The translations under genes and the position numbers were made by a program. From Periweissella beninensis (GTDB lineage: Bacteria > Bacillota > Bacilli > Lactobacillales > Lactobacillaceae), in contig NZ_JAFBDN010000002.1 of the NCBI RefSeq assembly GCF_016908275.1, positions 103,040-167,039 on the forward strand: a stretch of 64,000 bases of DNA. Reading direction: 5' to 3'. Below the pieces are notes generated by a model that had not been told where the DNA came from, did no database searches, and was given only the letters and a program-made list of their open reading frames with translations. This document shows positions 53,807 through 63,406 of this stretch, one piece after another. How positions within the stretch are numbered: position 1 is the stretch's first letter; each line of letters opens with the position of its first letter.

Positions 53807-56053
53807 ATGGCTAAACGTATTTATGAACTTGCAAAAGAACTAAACATTTCAACAAAAAGTTTGATTGCAACTGCCACCGATATAGGATTTGCAGTTAAAA
53901 ATCATATGTCGACGGTTGGACCAAATGAGGAACGACAATTGCGTGAACGATTTGAGAAAAAAGTAGTGCCTAATCATTTAACGCAAAAGCATGATGAAAA
54001 ACTAAAAGCTAGTCAATCTAAGTCTACAAATACAGCCACGACTGCTAGTAAGCAAGCAACTGATCATACGAATAAGAAAAGGGATAATAAACGACCTACA
54101 AATGTAAGTAAGAATGGCAGTGGGCGTTTCGGTGGAGCATTGAATAAAAACGGACAAAAAAATACAAATAACAGTTGGAATGGTAATAAAGGTAATGGTG
54201 GCCATAATCGTCATGGTAAAAAGGGCAAACGGAATAATAACCAACGTAGTAATGGCCCTGCTAAGGTGTTGCCACAACGTAAGGATCAACCACTACCAGA
54301 GGTATTAGTATATTCAGTAGGAATGAACGTACAAGACATTGCTAAGCTAATTCATCGTGATGCCGCTGAAATAATTAAAAAATTATTCATGCTCGGCGTG
54401 ATGGTAAATCAAAACCAAAGCTTAGATGCTGAAACAATTGAAATTTTAGCAGCCGATTATGGTATTGGGGCTGAAGAAAAAATTGAAGTTGATGTTGCTG
54501 ATACTGATAAATTCTTTAAAGAAGCACAACAAAATGCCGACTTTTCTGCACAACGGCCACCAGTAGTAACAATTATGGGACATGTTGATCATGGTAAAAC
54601 AACTTTACTAGATTATCTTCGTAATTCACATGTGACTGAGGGTGAAGCTGGTGGAATTACCCAACATATTGGGGCTTACCAAGTTAAGTTGCAAGATCGC
54701 ATTATTACGTTCTTAGATACACCTGGACATGCGGCCTTTACGGCGATGCGCGCTCGTGGAGCAGATGTGACGGATATTACGGTCTTAGTTGTTGCAGCAG
54801 ATGATGGTGTAATGCCACAAACAATTGAAGCAATAAACCATGCTAAGGCTGCAAAAACACCAATTATTGTGGCTGTTAATAAAATTGATAAACCAGGTGC
54901 AAATCCTGATAATGTTATGAATCAGTTAATGCAATATGAATTAGTGCCAGAAGAATATGGTGGCGATACTATTTTCGTTAAAATTTCAGCTAAATTTGGT
55001 CAAAACGTTGATGAATTACTAGAAATGATTTTGCTTCAATCTGATGTCTTAGAATTAACTGCTAATCCTAAACAAAATGCAGCTGGTTCAGTTATTGAAG
55101 CACAACTAGATAAAGGTCGAGGACCAGTAGCGACATTACTTGTACAACAAGGAACACTTAAAGTTGGTGATCCAATTGTCGTAGGTAACACCTATGGTCG
55201 TGTTCGGACAATGACCAATGATCGTGGCCGTCGGATTAAAGAGGCATTACCATCAATGCCTGTTGAAATTACTGGTTTGAACGATGTGCCTGATTCAGGT
55301 GATTTATTTGTGGTCTTTGATGATGAAAAAACTGCCCGAGCAGCTGGTGAAGAACGAGCCAAGCGAGCATTGCTAGCTAATCGACACCGTAACAATGTGG
55401 TCTCAGTGACTGATTTATTTAGTAAGATGGCTGATAAGGATCTTAAATCAGTGCCAGTTATTATTAAAGCTGATGTTCAAGGATCGGTTGAGGCCTTAGC
55501 GGGTTCATTCCGTAAAATTGATGTGGATGGTGTTAAGGTTGATATTGTGCACACAGCAGTAGGAGCTATTAATGAATCAGATGTGACATTAGCAGAAGCA
55601 TCTGGGGCAATTATTGTCGGCTTTAATGTGCGGCCAACTCCGCAAGCGCGTCAACAAGCAGATAGTGAAGAGGTTGATATTCGTCTTCACAATGTGATTT
55701 ATAACGCGATTGATGAAATTGAAGCCGCAATGAAAGGTCAATTAGAGCCTGAATTTGAAGAAAAAATCATGGGTAATATTGAAGTACGTGAATTATTCAA
55801 AGTTTCAAAAATTGGGACAATTGTTGGTGGTATGGTTACTGACGGAATTGTAAAGCGTGATTCAAGTATTCGTTTAATTCGTGATGGTGTTGTTGTATAC
55901 GAAGGTAAATTAGGTTCATTGAAACGCTTTAAAGATGATGTTAAAGAAGTTAAAAAGGGTTATGATCTTGGTTTAACAATTGAAAACTACAATGATGAAA
56001 AAATTGGTGATGTAATTGAAGCCTATGAAATGGTTGAAGTTCCTCGGCAATAA
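53807..56053 (+). CDS. infB: Translation initiation factor IF-2
   Basis: IF-2 is the GTPase that brings fMet-tRNA to the 30S subunit. The 748-residue protein has an N-terminal IF2_N helix bundle ([14 protein letters not shown]), a Lys/Asn-rich low-complexity linker (about residues 55-160), a second IF2_N module near 175, then the GTPase domain with GHVDHGKTT near 263, [20 protein letters not shown] and NKID, followed by the fMet-tRNA-binding C2 domain. Length of the linker varies among species and is short here. It follows ylxQ by 23 bases. Confidence 0.97.
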   Translation: MAKRIYELAKELNISTKSLIATATDIGFAVKNHMSTVGPNEERQLRERFEKKVVPNHLTQKHDEKLKASQSKSTNTATTASKQATDHTNKKRDNKRPTNVSKNGSGRFGGALNKNGQKNTNNSWNGNKGNGGHNRHGKKGKRNNNQRSNGPAKVLPQRKDQPLPEVLVYSVGMNVQDIAKLIHRDAAEIIKKLFMLGVMVNQNQSLDAETIEILAADYGIGAEEKIEVDVADTDKFFKEAQQNADFSAQRPPVVTIMGHVDHGKTTLLDYLRNSHVTEGEAGGITQHIGAYQVKLQDRIITFLDTPGHAAFTAMRARGADVTDITVLVVAADDGVMPQTIEAINHAKAAKTPIIVAVNKIDKPGANPDNVMNQLMQYELVPEEYGGDTIFVKISAKFGQNVDELLEMILLQSDVLELTANPKQNAAGSVIEAQLDKGRGPVATLLVQQGTLKVGDPIVVGNTYGRVRTMTNDRGRRIKEALPSMPVEITGLNDVPDSGDLFVVFDDEKTARAAGEERAKRALLANRHRNNVVSVTDLFSKMADKDLKSVPVIIKADVQGSVEALAGSFRKIDVDGVKVDIVHTAVGAINESDVTLAEASGAIIVGFNVRPTPQARQQADSEEVDIRLHNVIYNAIDEIEAAMKGQLEPEFEEKIMGNIEVRELFKVSKIGTIVGGMVTDGIVKRDSSIRLIRDGVVVYEGKLGSLKRFKDDVKEVKKGYDLGLTIENYNDEKIGDVIEAYEMVEVPRQ

Positions 56054-56081
56054 TTTGCGCAACAATAAAGGAGGGTAATAT

Positions 56082-56438
56082 ATGCCACAAGGACATTATC
56101 GTGTGGGACGTCTCTCACAAGAAGTTCAACGGGAAGTAAATGATATTTTGCTTAAAAGAGTTCGTGATCCACGAGTTGAAGGTCTCACAGTTACTGGTGT
56201 GGATGTAACGGGTGACCTACAGCAAGCAAAAATTTATTATAGTATTTACTCAGATTTAGCTTCAGTCGCACAAAAAACACAACAAGGATTAGAAGCGTCA
56301 ACAGGGTTAATCAGACGCGAATTAGGGCAACGATTGAGTACTTACAAAATACCTGAATTAATTTTTGTACGTGATGAGTCTGTTCAATATGGTGATCGTA
56401 TTGAAAGTTTATTGCGTAAGCTAAATACACAAGATTAG
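56082..56438 (+). CDS. rbfA: Ribosome-binding factor A
   Basis: RbfA is a 30S maturation and cold-adaptation factor with a KH-like fold. The 118 residues have RVGRLSQEVQREVNDIL at the N-terminus and the conserved VRDPRVEGLTVTGVDVTGDLQQAKIYYS. AAAGGAGGG lies before the ATG at 56082. It closes the infB transcript; a terminator-like hairpin follows. Confidence 0.96.
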   Translation: MPQGHYRVGRLSQEVQREVNDILLKRVRDPRVEGLTVTGVDVTGDLQQAKIYYSIYSDLASVAQKTQQGLEASTGLIRRELGQRLSTYKIPELIFVRDESVQYGDRIESLLRKLNTQD

Positions 56439-56451
56439 ATAGTTAAAGTTA

Positions 56452-56496
56452 AAAGGAGTTTTAGCAAGACAGCGTTTTGTTATAGCTTCTTTTTTG
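56452..56496 (+). terminator. Terminator between rbfA and truB
   Basis: AAAAGGAGTT pairs with AGCTTCTTTT (two G-U pairs) around a loop and is followed by T. truB then relies on a promoter in 56497-56660, where TATACT (56577-56582) is a possible -10 and a hairpin ACTACT/AGTAGT lies at 56627-56649. Confidence 0.65.
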
Positions 56497-56661
56497 TTGA
56501 AAGTGGCATAATTAAAATTAAACCCTAGTGAAGTTAAAAAAGCTAGGATGGAATATGGTTTATTTAGATAATACGGTATACTTGAATGGAACTAGTGAAC
56601 TAATAGTTAAAAAACAGAAAGGTGATACTACTACAACATTGTTAGTAGTTATTAAGTTAAC

Positions 56662-57570
56662 ATGAATGGAATTTTACCAGTATATAAAGAGCGTGGGATG
56701 ACAAGTCATGATGTTGTTTTTAAATTGCGAAAAATACTTAACACGAAAAAAATTGGGCATTCAGGGACGCTTGATCCAAATGTTGACGGCGTACTACCAG
56801 TTGCAATAGGGCGAGCTACAAAGGTAGTTGATTATTTAATAGCCTCGGGTAAAGTTTATCGTGGCAGCATTACACTAGGCTTTGCTACGACAACTGAAGA
56901 CTTAGATGGGGAGGAAGTTGAGAGAATCCGTTTAAATGCACCGTTTACAAATGAACAAATAAATAGTGCTTTAGCTCAATTAACAGGTGTAATCACGCAA
57001 ATTCCACCAATGTATTCGGCAGTCAAGGTTAACGGTAAAAAATTGTATGAGTATGCTCGAGCAGGTGAAGCAGTAACACGGCCTAGTCGACAAGTAACAG
57101 TTAGTGACTTTAGGCAAATTAAGGAGGCAACTTGGGATGCCGCCGCTAAAACACAAACAATCTATTTTGAAGTTGCCGCTTCTAAAGGAACGTATGTGCG
57201 GACCCTAGCTGTTGACTGTGGCTGTATTTTAGGAGTTCCCGCAGTAATGTCAAGCCTAACCCGCTTTAAATCAGGTGGCTTTGAAATTAAAGAGGCCATT
57301 AAATTAAGTGAGATTCAAACACTAGTAACTAATAATGAATTGACGAGTTATTTAAGGCCCATTGATTATCCATTAATGCAATATTCTTTAATTGACGTAA
57401 ATAATGACTTATGGGAACGTTTGAAAAATGGTGGTTGGTTTACTAAAAATGAACTAAATATTGATGCTGATGTTATAAGGATGCGTTATCAAAATGAAAC
57501 TAAAGCACTTTATCAATGGGATGATCAAAAAAAGGTTTATAAACCGTTAAAAATGTTTAGTAATCAATGA
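56662..57570 (+). CDS. truB: tRNA pseudouridine-55 synthase
   Basis: TruB makes pseudouridine-55 in the T-loop of tRNAs. The 302 residues have the N-terminal KERGMTSHDVV, the catalytic aspartate in HSGTLDPNVDGVLP near residue 38, ATKVVDYL and IPPMYSAVKVNGKKLYEYAR near 112. The C-terminus is a PUA-like tail. The ribosome site before the ATG is weak, and a hairpin at 56627-56649 lies just upstream. The gene ends in TGA, showing TGA is a normal stop here. ribF begins 27 bases after. Confidence 0.95.
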   Translation: MNGILPVYKERGMTSHDVVFKLRKILNTKKIGHSGTLDPNVDGVLPVAIGRATKVVDYLIASGKVYRGSITLGFATTTEDLDGEEVERIRLNAPFTNEQINSALAQLTGVITQIPPMYSAVKVNGKKLYEYARAGEAVTRPSRQVTVSDFRQIKEATWDAAAKTQTIYFEVAASKGTYVRTLAVDCGCILGVPAVMSSLTRFKSGGFEIKEAIKLSEIQTLVTNNELTSYLRPIDYPLMQYSLIDVNNDLWERLKNGGWFTKNELNIDADVIRMRYQNETKALYQWDDQKKVYKPLKMFSNQ

Positions 57571-57597
57571 TGAATGGTGAAGTATGGGTGAAGAAAT

Positions 57598-58536
57598 ATG
57601 CGATTAATTGACTTAAGATATCCATTAGATGTAAGTAAGGTTTTAGATGAGCCAGTTGTCTTAGCGATGGGCTTTTTTGATGGGGTACACTTAGGACATC
57701 AAGCGGTATTAGCAAAAGCAAAACAAGTTGCACAGAAACGTGGAATAAAAATGGCGGTATTAACATATGATCATCATCCTCAAATTGTATTTAGCAACAT
57801 TCCGACATATTTTAAATATTTATCAGCACCAGAACGCAAATTAGAACTATTGGCTACACATGGTGTTGATATTGTGTATCGAGTTAGTTTTACTTCAAAA
57901 TTAGGCAATTTGATACCACAAAAGTTTGTCGATACATATTTGTTAGGATTACATGCAAAAGTGGTTGTGGCAGGTTTTGATCATACGTATGGCCCAAAAG
58001 ATATGGCTACGATGGCCCGGTTACCAGAGTATGCTAAAGGTCGTTTTGAAGTCATTGAGGTTGCGCCTACTGAATTGACAACTGAAAAAATTGGATCTAC
58101 TGCAATTAGAAACTATCTCGACCAAGGTAAGCTAGAGTGTGCCAATGCAATGTTAGGGTATGTGTATCAGACAACTGGGCTAGTTGTGCATGGTAAAGAA
58201 ATTGGGCGAACATTGGGTTATCCAACAGCAAACATTTTGACGCCCGTTGATGAGCGTATTCCAGCAGTAGGAGTTTATGCTGTTGAAATTTATGTTGGTG
58301 AGCAATGGTACCAGGGGATGGCATCAATTGGGTATAATGAAACCCTTGGAGGAGGTCGACCGAAAACATTGGAAATTAATATTTTAGATTATCAAGATGA
58401 AATTTATGGTGAAAATATTAAAGTTAAATGGCAAAAATATCTACGACCAATGGTTAAATATGCTGACTTACCGACATTAATTGCTCAATTGGCGCAAGAT
58501 GAAAAAAATGTCCGTAACTTTTTTGCAGAAAAATAA
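57598..58536 (+). CDS. ribF: Bifunctional riboflavin kinase / FAD synthetase
   Basis: RibF converts riboflavin to FMN and FAD. The 312 residues hold an N-terminal nucleotidyltransferase domain (about 15-190: AMGFFDGVHLGHQAVL with the HxGH-like site, and FTSKLGN) and a C-terminal riboflavin kinase domain (about 195-305: GKEIGRTLGYPTANIL and PKTLEINILDYQDEIYG). Both active sites look intact. It closes the truB-ribF pair common beside the infB cluster. A strong tRNA promoter follows. Confidence 0.95.
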   Translation: MRLIDLRYPLDVSKVLDEPVVLAMGFFDGVHLGHQAVLAKAKQVAQKRGIKMAVLTYDHHPQIVFSNIPTYFKYLSAPERKLELLATHGVDIVYRVSFTSKLGNLIPQKFVDTYLLGLHAKVVVAGFDHTYGPKDMATMARLPEYAKGRFEVIEVAPTELTTEKIGSTAIRNYLDQGKLECANAMLGYVYQTTGLVVHGKEIGRTLGYPTANILTPVDERIPAVGVYAVEIYVGEQWYQGMASIGYNETLGGGRPKTLEINILDYQDEIYGENIKVKWQKYLRPMVKYADLPTLIAQLAQDEKNVRNFFAEK

Positions 58537-58544
58537 AATTATTA

Positions 58545-58573
58545 TTGACAGTCAGTTATATTATTGATACTAT
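58545..58573 (+). promoter_or_regulatory. Strong promoter for tRNA-Tyr
   Basis: Perfect TTGACA (58545-58550), 17 bases, TACTAT (58568-58573); a second -10 TATAAT at 58571-58576 has 20-base spacing. It is as strong as expected for a tRNA gene. Confidence 0.75.
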
Positions 58574-58588
58574 AATATAGTTGATTGC

Positions 58589-58669
58589 GGGGGGGTAGCG
58601 AAGTGGCTAAACGCGGCGGACTGTAAATCCGCTCCTTCGGGTTCGGAGGTTCGAATCCTCTCCCCCCCA
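58589..58669 (+). tRNA. tRNA-Tyr (GTA anticodon)
   Basis: A seven-G acceptor 5' strand (58589-58595) pairs with seven C (58662-58668). The anticodon arm GCGGA-CTGTAAA-TCCGC has anticodon GTA. A long variable arm (CTCCTTCGGGTTCGG) is typical of class II tRNA-Tyr, and the T-loop is TTCGAAT. A73 follows and no CCA is encoded, so CCA is added enzymatically. Confidence 0.95.
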
Positions 58670-58712
58670 TAATTTTAATTAAGTGAAAAGCCGTGTAGGT
58701 AAGTACATTTTT

Positions 58713-58747
58713 AAGAGTTTAGACGTATGTCCTAGACTCTTTTTTTA
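58713..58747 (+). terminator. Terminator after tRNA-Tyr
   Basis: AGAGTTTAG pairs with CTAGACTCT (one G-U or mismatch) followed by a long T run. Confidence 0.85.
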
Positions 58748-58897
58748 TATATTTATTCTCAAAATAGGTGCCAAAATTGGCCTTAATTTCGTTTGACTAA
58801 AAGTCAATATGAAAGGGCTTGGTTAATAATAGACAGTCTTTTAGTAGATGCGGTTTTATTACTAACTTATTTTATTTAAGGTTTAATAATAAAATTA

Positions 58898-59138
58898 TTG
58901 ACAAGCAACTGTATCCGTACGATAATCAATCATGATATGAAATATTTGTTAGTGCTGATGAAAGAATTTTGTTTTGGTAAAATATTAAGCGAGCTTAGGA
59001 CAGTGAAAGCTAAGTTATTTTTAATTACAAAAGGCACTTTTGGAGCTATCAATGTAAAAGCTGCCTAGTTACCTAGGAAGTAGGGTGGAACCGCGTGATA
59101 AACGTCCCTACACCAATTTTTTGGTGTAGGGCTTTTTT
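58898..59138 (+). promoter_or_regulatory. Promoter and glycine T-box riboswitch (GGC specifier) of glyQS
   Basis: Perfect TTGACA (58898-58903), 17 bases and GATAAT (58921-58926). Stem I pairs AAAG-AA-TTTTGT with ACAAAA-GGCA-CTTT, placing Gly codon GGC at 59033-59035. The T-box AGGGTGGAACCGCG (59082-59095) carries UGGA to meet U73 of tRNA-Gly. The terminator is CCCTACACCAA/TTGGTGTAGGG with a T run (59106-59138). Confidence 0.93.
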
Positions 59139-59176
59139 ATTGTGATTTTGCTATGTTAATTTAGGAGGAATATATT

Positions 59177-60118
59177 TTGACAAAAAAATTGCCGATGCAA
59201 CAAATTATTTTAATATTGCAACAATATTGGGCTAGTCAAGGAGCAATGTTAATGCAATCTTATGATACTGAAAAAGGGGCAGGTACCATGAGTCCGTATA
59301 CTTTTTTACGAGCAATTGGGCCAGAACCTTGGAATGCAGCGTATGTTGAACCATCACGGCGACCAGCGGATGGTCGTTATGGTGACAACCCAAACCGTTT
59401 ATATCAACATCATCAATTCCAAGTTGTCATGAAACCATCACCAGATAATATTCAGGAATTATATTTAGGATCGTTAAAAGAACTAGGAATTGAACCGCTA
59501 GAACATGATATCCGTTTTGTAGAAGATAATTGGGAAAATCCTTCAATGGGCGCAGCCGGTGTTGGTTGGGAAGTCTGGTTAGACGGAATGGAAGTTACTC
59601 AGTTTACTTATTTTCAACAAGTTGGGGGACTACAAGTCGATTCAGTTACCTCAGAAGTTACCTATGGCTTAGAACGGTTAGCCTCATATATTCAAGATGT
59701 AGATACAGTATATGATTTAGAGTGGGCTGATGGGGTTTTATACGGTGATATCTTTAAAGAACCTGAATTTGAACATTCAAAATATTCATTTGAAGAGTCA
59801 AATCAAGAGATGCTCTTATCAATGTTTGATAATTATGAACGTGAAGCAAAGCGCTTATTAGAATTGGGGTTAGTACATCCAGCCTATGATTATATTTTAA
59901 AAAGTTCACATACATTTAACCTATTAGATGCGCGCGGGACAGTTTCGGTTACCGAAAGAGCGGGATATTTGAGCCGTATTCGTAATATGGCACGCCTAGT
60001 AGCAAAGGCATTTATTGCTGAACGTAAAAAATTAGGCTTCCCCTTATTAAAAGATCATGCCTTAAGAGCAAAATATTTAACCGATAATGAAAAAGATTTG
60101 AAAGGAGATAATAACTAA
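59177..60118 (+). CDS. glyQ: Glycine-tRNA ligase alpha subunit
   Basis: The alpha subunit of the heterotetrameric GlyRS holds the class II catalytic site that makes glycyl-AMP and charges tRNA-Gly. The 313 residues have [26 protein letters not shown] near residue 27, [17 protein letters not shown] near 77 and [14 protein letters not shown] near 160. It starts at TTG 59177 after AGGAGGAA, an unusual start codon that could limit its level. glyS overlaps its stop by one base. Confidence 0.96.
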   Translation: MTKKLPMQQIILILQQYWASQGAMLMQSYDTEKGAGTMSPYTFLRAIGPEPWNAAYVEPSRRPADGRYGDNPNRLYQHHQFQVVMKPSPDNIQELYLGSLKELGIEPLEHDIRFVEDNWENPSMGAAGVGWEVWLDGMEVTQFTYFQQVGGLQVDSVTSEVTYGLERLASYIQDVDTVYDLEWADGVLYGDIFKEPEFEHSKYSFEESNQEMLLSMFDNYEREAKRLLELGLVHPAYDYILKSSHTFNLLDARGTVSVTERAGYLSRIRNMARLVAKAFIAERKKLGFPLLKDHALRAKYLTDNEKDLKGDNN

Positions 60119-62202
60119 TGGCTCATAATTTTTTATTAGAAATTGGCTTGGAAGAAATACCTGCCCATGTTGTTACACCTAGTATTAGCCAATTGCAACA
60201 ACGGGTTAGTTCGTTTTTAGCAGAACAACGAATTGATTATCAAGAGATCAAAGTCTTTTCAACACCTCGACGCTTAGCAATTCAAGTAATGGCTTTAGCA
60301 GATGCACAGCCTGACATTGAAGAAGAAGTGAAGGGGCCAGCCAAAAAAATCGCGTTAGATAGTAATAACAATTGGTCTAAAGCCGCACAAGGCTTCGTAC
60401 GTGGTCAAGGGTTAACTGTTGATGATATCACTTTTAAAGAATTAAAAGGGGTTGAATATGTATATGTTACTAAGTTCGTTAAAGGGCAGCCGATAGAACG
60501 TGTTTTGCCAGAATTAAAAAAACAAATTATGGCAATGACATTCCCCACAACGATGAAATGGGGTAATTATTCATTTGAATATGTACGACCAATTAAATGG
60601 ATAGTTGCTTTATTAGACGATAAAGTTATTCCATTTTCAATTTTAGACATTGTTGCTGATCGTACAAGTCGAGGACACCGATTTTTAGGTCATGAAGTAA
60701 CTTTTGCAGATGCACTAGATTATGAAGAAAAGTTAATGGCGGATTTTGTAATTGCGGATGCTGATAAACGGAAACAATTAATTAAAAAGCAAATTGAACA
60801 AATTCGGCTCACTAATAATTGGAATGTCGTGCTTGATGAGAATTTATTAGAAGAGGTCAATAATTTAGTTGAATGGCCAACGGCATTTACGGGTTCCTTT
60901 AAAGATGAATATTTAGCTGTTCCTGACGAGGTTTTAATCACATCAATGAAAGAACATCAAAGATTCTTTTATGTAACTGATACCGCTGGAAAATTGTTGC
61001 CCCACTTTATTGCTGTGCGTAATGGAAATACTGAATTTTTAGATAACGTTGTACGTGGAAACGAAAAAGTTTTAACAGCTCGATTAGAAGATGCAAAATT
61101 TTTCTATACTGAGGATCAAAAGCAATCGATTTCAGATTATATGGTAAAAGTTAAAAAATTAACTTTTCACGATAAAATTGGCTCAGTGTACCAACATATG
61201 CAACGTGTTGGTATTATTGCACATCAAATTGGTAAAAAAGTTGGCATCAGTAATGCAGAATTGGTTGACTTACAACGAGCGTCTGAAATTTATAAATTTG
61301 ATTTAGTGACTGGTATGGTTGGTGAGTTTTCAGAATTACAAGGAATTATGGGTGAAAAATATGCTCGTATTTTTGGTGAAAATAACAATGTGGCGCAAGC
61401 AATTCGCGAACACTATATGCCTATTTCAGCAGAAGGTGTTTTACCAATATCTAAGATTGGAGCTATTCTCGCATTAGCTGATAAGTATGATTCAATTATC
61501 ACATTTTTTGCTGCCGGTATGATTCCTTCTGGGGCCAACGATCCTTACGCCTTACGCCGAGCAGCTTTAGGAATAGTTCGTATTTTAAAAGAACAACAAT
61601 GGCATCTTGATTTTGAAAAGTTAAATGAAGTGTTAGTATTAGCATTGGCTACTAATACTACTGGCTTACCAACAGTAGTAATTGAGAATATAGATAGTGT
61701 AACTGACAGTGTTTTGCTCTTTATACAAGATCGAGTTAAGCAAATGTTAACTAATGCTGACACCCGGCATGATATTATTGAAGCAGTAATAGGTAATACA
61801 AATACTGATATTTTAACAATATTTGAACAAGCTAATGTTTTAATGGTTCATAAAGATGATGCTGATTTTAGAAGTGTGATTGAAACGTTAACGCGAGTAA
61901 TTCGTCTCACCAAACAAAATCAAGTGACACCCGATAAAGTTGACACTCGTTTGTTTGAGGATGCTAGTGAAGAGGCTTTATTTATAGCAGTTGAAGATGT
62001 TATAAATAATATTGGCAATGCACCACTCAGTCAACTTTATACTTCGTTGGCAAAACTAGTACCAACGATTGTGACGTACTTTGATGCCAATATGATTATG
62101 GCTAGTGATAAAGCGGTGAAAAATAATCGCTTAAGACAATTAAATATTATAGCTAGTTTAGCTAAACAACTAGGCGATTTAGATAATCTAGTTGTTAAGT
62201 AA
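60118..62202 (+). CDS. glyS: Glycine-tRNA ligase beta subunit
   Basis: The 694-residue beta subunit binds the tRNA and is needed for charging. Family segments are [13 protein letters not shown] at the N-terminus, GYEVTFP-like and MKWG...RPIKW regions near residue 150, [10 protein letters not shown] near 280, and the C-terminal HD-like and anticodon domains ([12 protein letters not shown] near 480). ATG 60118 overlaps the glyQ stop (TAATG). A GGAG ribosome site lies in the end of glyQ. The length is normal for the family. A strong terminator follows. Confidence 0.96.
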   Translation: MAHNFLLEIGLEEIPAHVVTPSISQLQQRVSSFLAEQRIDYQEIKVFSTPRRLAIQVMALADAQPDIEEEVKGPAKKIALDSNNNWSKAAQGFVRGQGLTVDDITFKELKGVEYVYVTKFVKGQPIERVLPELKKQIMAMTFPTTMKWGNYSFEYVRPIKWIVALLDDKVIPFSILDIVADRTSRGHRFLGHEVTFADALDYEEKLMADFVIADADKRKQLIKKQIEQIRLTNNWNVVLDENLLEEVNNLVEWPTAFTGSFKDEYLAVPDEVLITSMKEHQRFFYVTDTAGKLLPHFIAVRNGNTEFLDNVVRGNEKVLTARLEDAKFFYTEDQKQSISDYMVKVKKLTFHDKIGSVYQHMQRVGIIAHQIGKKVGISNAELVDLQRASEIYKFDLVTGMVGEFSELQGIMGEKYARIFGENNNVAQAIREHYMPISAEGVLPISKIGAILALADKYDSIITFFAAGMIPSGANDPYALRRAALGIVRILKEQQWHLDFEKLNEVLVLALATNTTGLPTVVIENIDSVTDSVLLFIQDRVKQMLTNADTRHDIIEAVIGNTNTDILTIFEQANVLMVHKDDADFRSVIETLTRVIRLTKQNQVTPDKVDTRLFEDASEEALFIAVEDVINNIGNAPLSQLYTSLAKLVPTIVTYFDANMIMASDKAVKNNRLRQLNIIASLAKQLGDLDNLVVK

Positions 62203-62275
62203 GCGTTAATTTTATATTTAGCATATTTTTTATTTGCTAGTAATTGTTTTTTTAGAAAAAAGGTTAGGTGAACTG

Positions 62276-62314
62276 ACCCCTCGAATTGGAGGAAATCCAA
62301 TCGAGGGGTTTTTC
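62276..62314 (+). terminator. Terminator after glyS
   Basis: CCCCTCGAATTGGA pairs with TCCAATCGAGGGG around GGAAA, with a T run after it. Confidence 0.9.
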
Positions 62315-62325
62315 TTATAGAAATA

Positions 62326-62367
62326 ATAAAAACCTAATACTATTGAGCTAGGTCTAAAGTATTAGGT
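62326..62367 (-). terminator. Terminator of the amidase gene
   Basis: On the - strand ACCTAATAC pairs with GTATTAGGT and a T-rich tail follows (TTTTATTATTTC). It lies 58 bases past the amidase stop. Confidence 0.82.
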
Positions 62368-62425
62368 GCTAAAACTTAAATAATTTATTTAGAATTTTAA
62401 AAATAACTTGTTGAAAAAGACATGA

Positions 62426-63271
62426 TTACTTAAAGTAATTTGCTAATCCTTGACGGACAGCGACGGCAACCTTATGAGGATAATTGGCTGATGCAATCGC
62501 TTTAAAATCATCATCGTCATTGATATAGCCCATTTCTAATAAAACTGCCGGTCGTGAATTATCCCGAATTACTAAAAAGTCGCCAAAATCAACGCCTTTA
62601 TTTTTCATCGGAAAATTATTCATATATTTATTTAGCGCTTTCCCCAATGCAAGTGAACCATTTTTTTTGTGGTAGTAATACGTAGTTAAACCACTAGCAG
62701 AGTTTTTGGTAGGGGCAGAGTCATAATGAAATGAAATAAATGCGTCAGCAGTATGTTGTTCAGCGATTTTAGGAATTTTAGACAGATAGACGATTTTATC
62801 AGTATGGCGGGTTATAATAACATTAGCGCCGTAACTTTGAAGGACCTTTTTAACCTCTAATGCTGTTTTTAAGGTGTAAGTCTTTTCATACGCGCCCGTA
62901 TTAGAAAGCGCACCAGTATCAGAACCACCATGTCCAGGATCGAGTACGATGGTAGTTTCAGCTAAATCCGTAAGCTTTTTAAGCGGCTTTTTGCGAGTTA
63001 ATAACCAAGATGCCACCCATGCAGTTTGTTCATTTGGTCGTCTAATTTTATACCATTGACCATGCTTTTCAATAATTTTGACTTTAGTATTTTTATGTAA
63101 TAGTGCTAACCTTTTACTATTGTGAGTAGGCTGACTACGAGTCGGAATACTTGCTAATTGAACAGTGACTTGATTCTTATTAAGTAACAAAAAGGTCATA
63201 ATGACGATTAAGCAAAGCATCAGACCAGTTATAAAAATGGGGATTAATTGTTTTTTTAAGTAAGCTTGCAT
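62426..63271 (-). CDS. N-acetylmuramoyl-L-alanine amidase with SH3 domain
   Basis: This 281-residue enzyme cuts the bond between muramic acid and L-Ala of peptidoglycan outside the membrane. One N-terminal membrane helix (about 10-30) acts as signal anchor, followed by a bacterial SH3 domain (about 38-90, VKIIEKHGQWYKIR), then an Amidase_3 catalytic domain (about 107-280) with DPGHGGSDTGA, the Glu in YEKTYTLK, SFHYDS and LLEMGYINDDDD holding the zinc His and Glu residues. On the - strand a TATAAT near 63313-63330 is a plausible -10. It is a single gene with its own terminator. Confidence 0.9.
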   Translation of the reverse strand: MQAYLKKQLIPIFITGLMLCLIVIMTFLLLNKNQVTVQLASIPTRSQPTHNSKRLALLHKNTKVKIIEKHGQWYKIRRPNEQTAWVASWLLTRKKPLKKLTDLAETTIVLDPGHGGSDTGALSNTGAYEKTYTLKTALEVKKVLQSYGANVIITRHTDKIVYLSKIPKIAEQHTADAFISFHYDSAPTKNSASGLTTYYYHKKNGSLALGKALNKYMNNFPMKNKGVDFGDFLVIRDNSRPAVLLEMGYINDDDDFKAIASANYPHKVAVAVRQGLANYFK

Positions 63272-63406
63272 AAGGATCTCTGTCTTTCATAGATTAAAGT
63301 AATGTACTAAAATATATTATAAGCAAAGATGATAGGGCATACACGCTTTTTTTCATGTAATCTCAAATTTTGGTTATGTCCGTATAATTGGTGTAAATTC
63401 TAAATA
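63272..63406. other. Intergenic DNA between the amidase and the insertion sequence
   Basis: It holds the amidase promoter (on the - strand) and AT-rich bases up to the presumed left end of the insertion sequence at 63407. No gene is seen. Confidence 0.5.
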